Made by a program: the position numbers and the translations under genes. The notes beneath the pieces are model-generated. The model did not search any database. It worked only from the letters and a program-made list of their open reading frames with translations, and had not been told where the DNA came from. DNA of 64,000 nt from Epiperipatus broadwayi (taxonomy: Eukaryota > Onychophora > Udeonychophora > Euonychophora > Peripatidae), in contig JAQFVV010012669.1 of the NCBI GenBank assembly GCA_028023455.1, positions 429,501 to 493,500 of the forward strand. Reading direction: 5' to 3'. Shown here one piece after another: positions 63,481 through 64,000 of the stretch (its first letter is position 1; the number at the start of each line of letters is the position of its first letter).

Positions 63481-63505
63481 TATAAATTCTAGTATACCAA
63501 CACAG

Positions 63506-63930
63506 AATCAAAACTCTCTACACAGTAGTGCCATTCAGTGCAAGTCAAAGTAATCAATGAATGCAATAAGTTTTATGCTACATAACTCCTATTTTAGAAG
63601 TTGTGTTCTGGTAACATTTTTTCATGCTTGCATATCTTTGACTTATAGAAATAATTCAAAGCTTTGCAGTTAACTATAAAGATAAAAGGTGGCTGCTGAA
63701 GGGTTGCATTAGATCCTAAGATCTAGGTTTAGTGCTCTCAGATTCAAGACTTCTCATTGATGAAAGCCACAAACTATAAACTAATTTGGAGATATTGGAT
63801 GGGAATTTTATGCACAAATCTTGCACCCATTGATAACTCTGTCTTGCACTAAATGGCACTAGAATATGGAGTTTTGTTTTTGTGTTAACAGCTTGTGTAA
63901 GTCTAAAGAATGGCAATCATGTGACATTCG
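63506..63930 (-). mobile_element. Family F element, copy 3 (inverted), with TIRs
   Basis: Left end 63,506-63,560 (AAAACTCTCTACACAGTAGTG ... AGTAATCAATGAATGCA) is the inverted counterpart of 63,828-63,880 (TGCACCCATTGATAACTCTG ... GGAGTTTTG). Outer TIR sequence continues to about 63,930 (GGCAATCATGTGACATTC). The body is family F in reverse: AAGGTGGCTGCTGAAGGGTT, GATCCTAAGATCTAGG, TCTCATTGATGAAAGCCACA. Confidence 0.75.
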
Positions 63931-64000
63931 GAGTATCATAGTTTAATACTCAGAAGTTCATAAGACATTTGAACAATGAAAATGCAAAGCTGAGCCCTTA

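Overview
This is strongly AT-rich animal DNA, well under one-third G+C by eye. It holds one confidently identified protein-coding exon in 64 kb. The rest is intron or flanking sequence filled with decayed transposons, tRNA-derived SINEs, fold-back (inverted-repeat) elements and microsatellites. There are no operons, ribosome binding sites or prokaryotic features. The exon belongs to a Shab/Kv2 voltage-gated potassium channel. As I recall the family, its post-S6 tail ([13 protein letters not shown]) reads most like arthropod Shab, and the AT-rich, repeat-laden long intron would fit a chelicerate-type or other protostome genome. A mollusc is not excluded.

Layout. 1-1475: minus-strand remnant of a hAT-type (DUF4371/ZMYM1-like) transposase. 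1.5-7.1 kb: AT-rich sequence with a degenerate fold-back element near 3.7 kb. 7.14-10.08 kb: minus-strand fossil of a nearly complete RTE-type LINE. 11.2-11.6 kb: fold-back and a MITE with terminal inverted repeats (family F). 12.4 kb: a copy of repeat family R1. 13.4 kb: an orphan open stretch. 15,704-16,771: the Kv2 exon on the minus strand, with matching acceptor and donor sites. 17.0-17.3 and 18.4-18.6 kb: fold-backs in the intron just upstream of the exon. 19.6-24.4 kb: two tRNA-derived SINE families. 26.1-32.8 kb: R1 copies, an unassigned segment of about 2.1 kb and tandem repeats. 40.4-41.35 kb: a 476-bp tandem duplication. 43.8 kb: a nearly perfect 148-bp palindrome. 47.4-48.3 kb: an R1 unit split by a fold-back. 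49.8-52.3 kb: two LINE remnants. 52.9-53.4 kb: family F copies. 55.4-56.5 kb: a decayed coiled-coil, gag-like ORF. 62.5 kb: a (TAA)n array of about 127 bp. 63.5-63.9 kb: a third family F copy.

How the parts relate. The Kv2 gene runs right to left. The exon carries S1-S6, the pore and the proximal C-terminus. The T1 tetramerisation exon is not visible to the right, so the upstream intron probably exceeds 47 kb, and every feature above 16,772 probably lies in it. The most interesting point is that four of five recoding RNA-editing positions that I recall from fly Shab (two also from squid Kv2) keep the editable codon here. The fifth is already the edited residue in the genome. A long intronic hairpin lies about 260 bp from this exon. 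I found nothing that looks like a wholly new multi-gene system.
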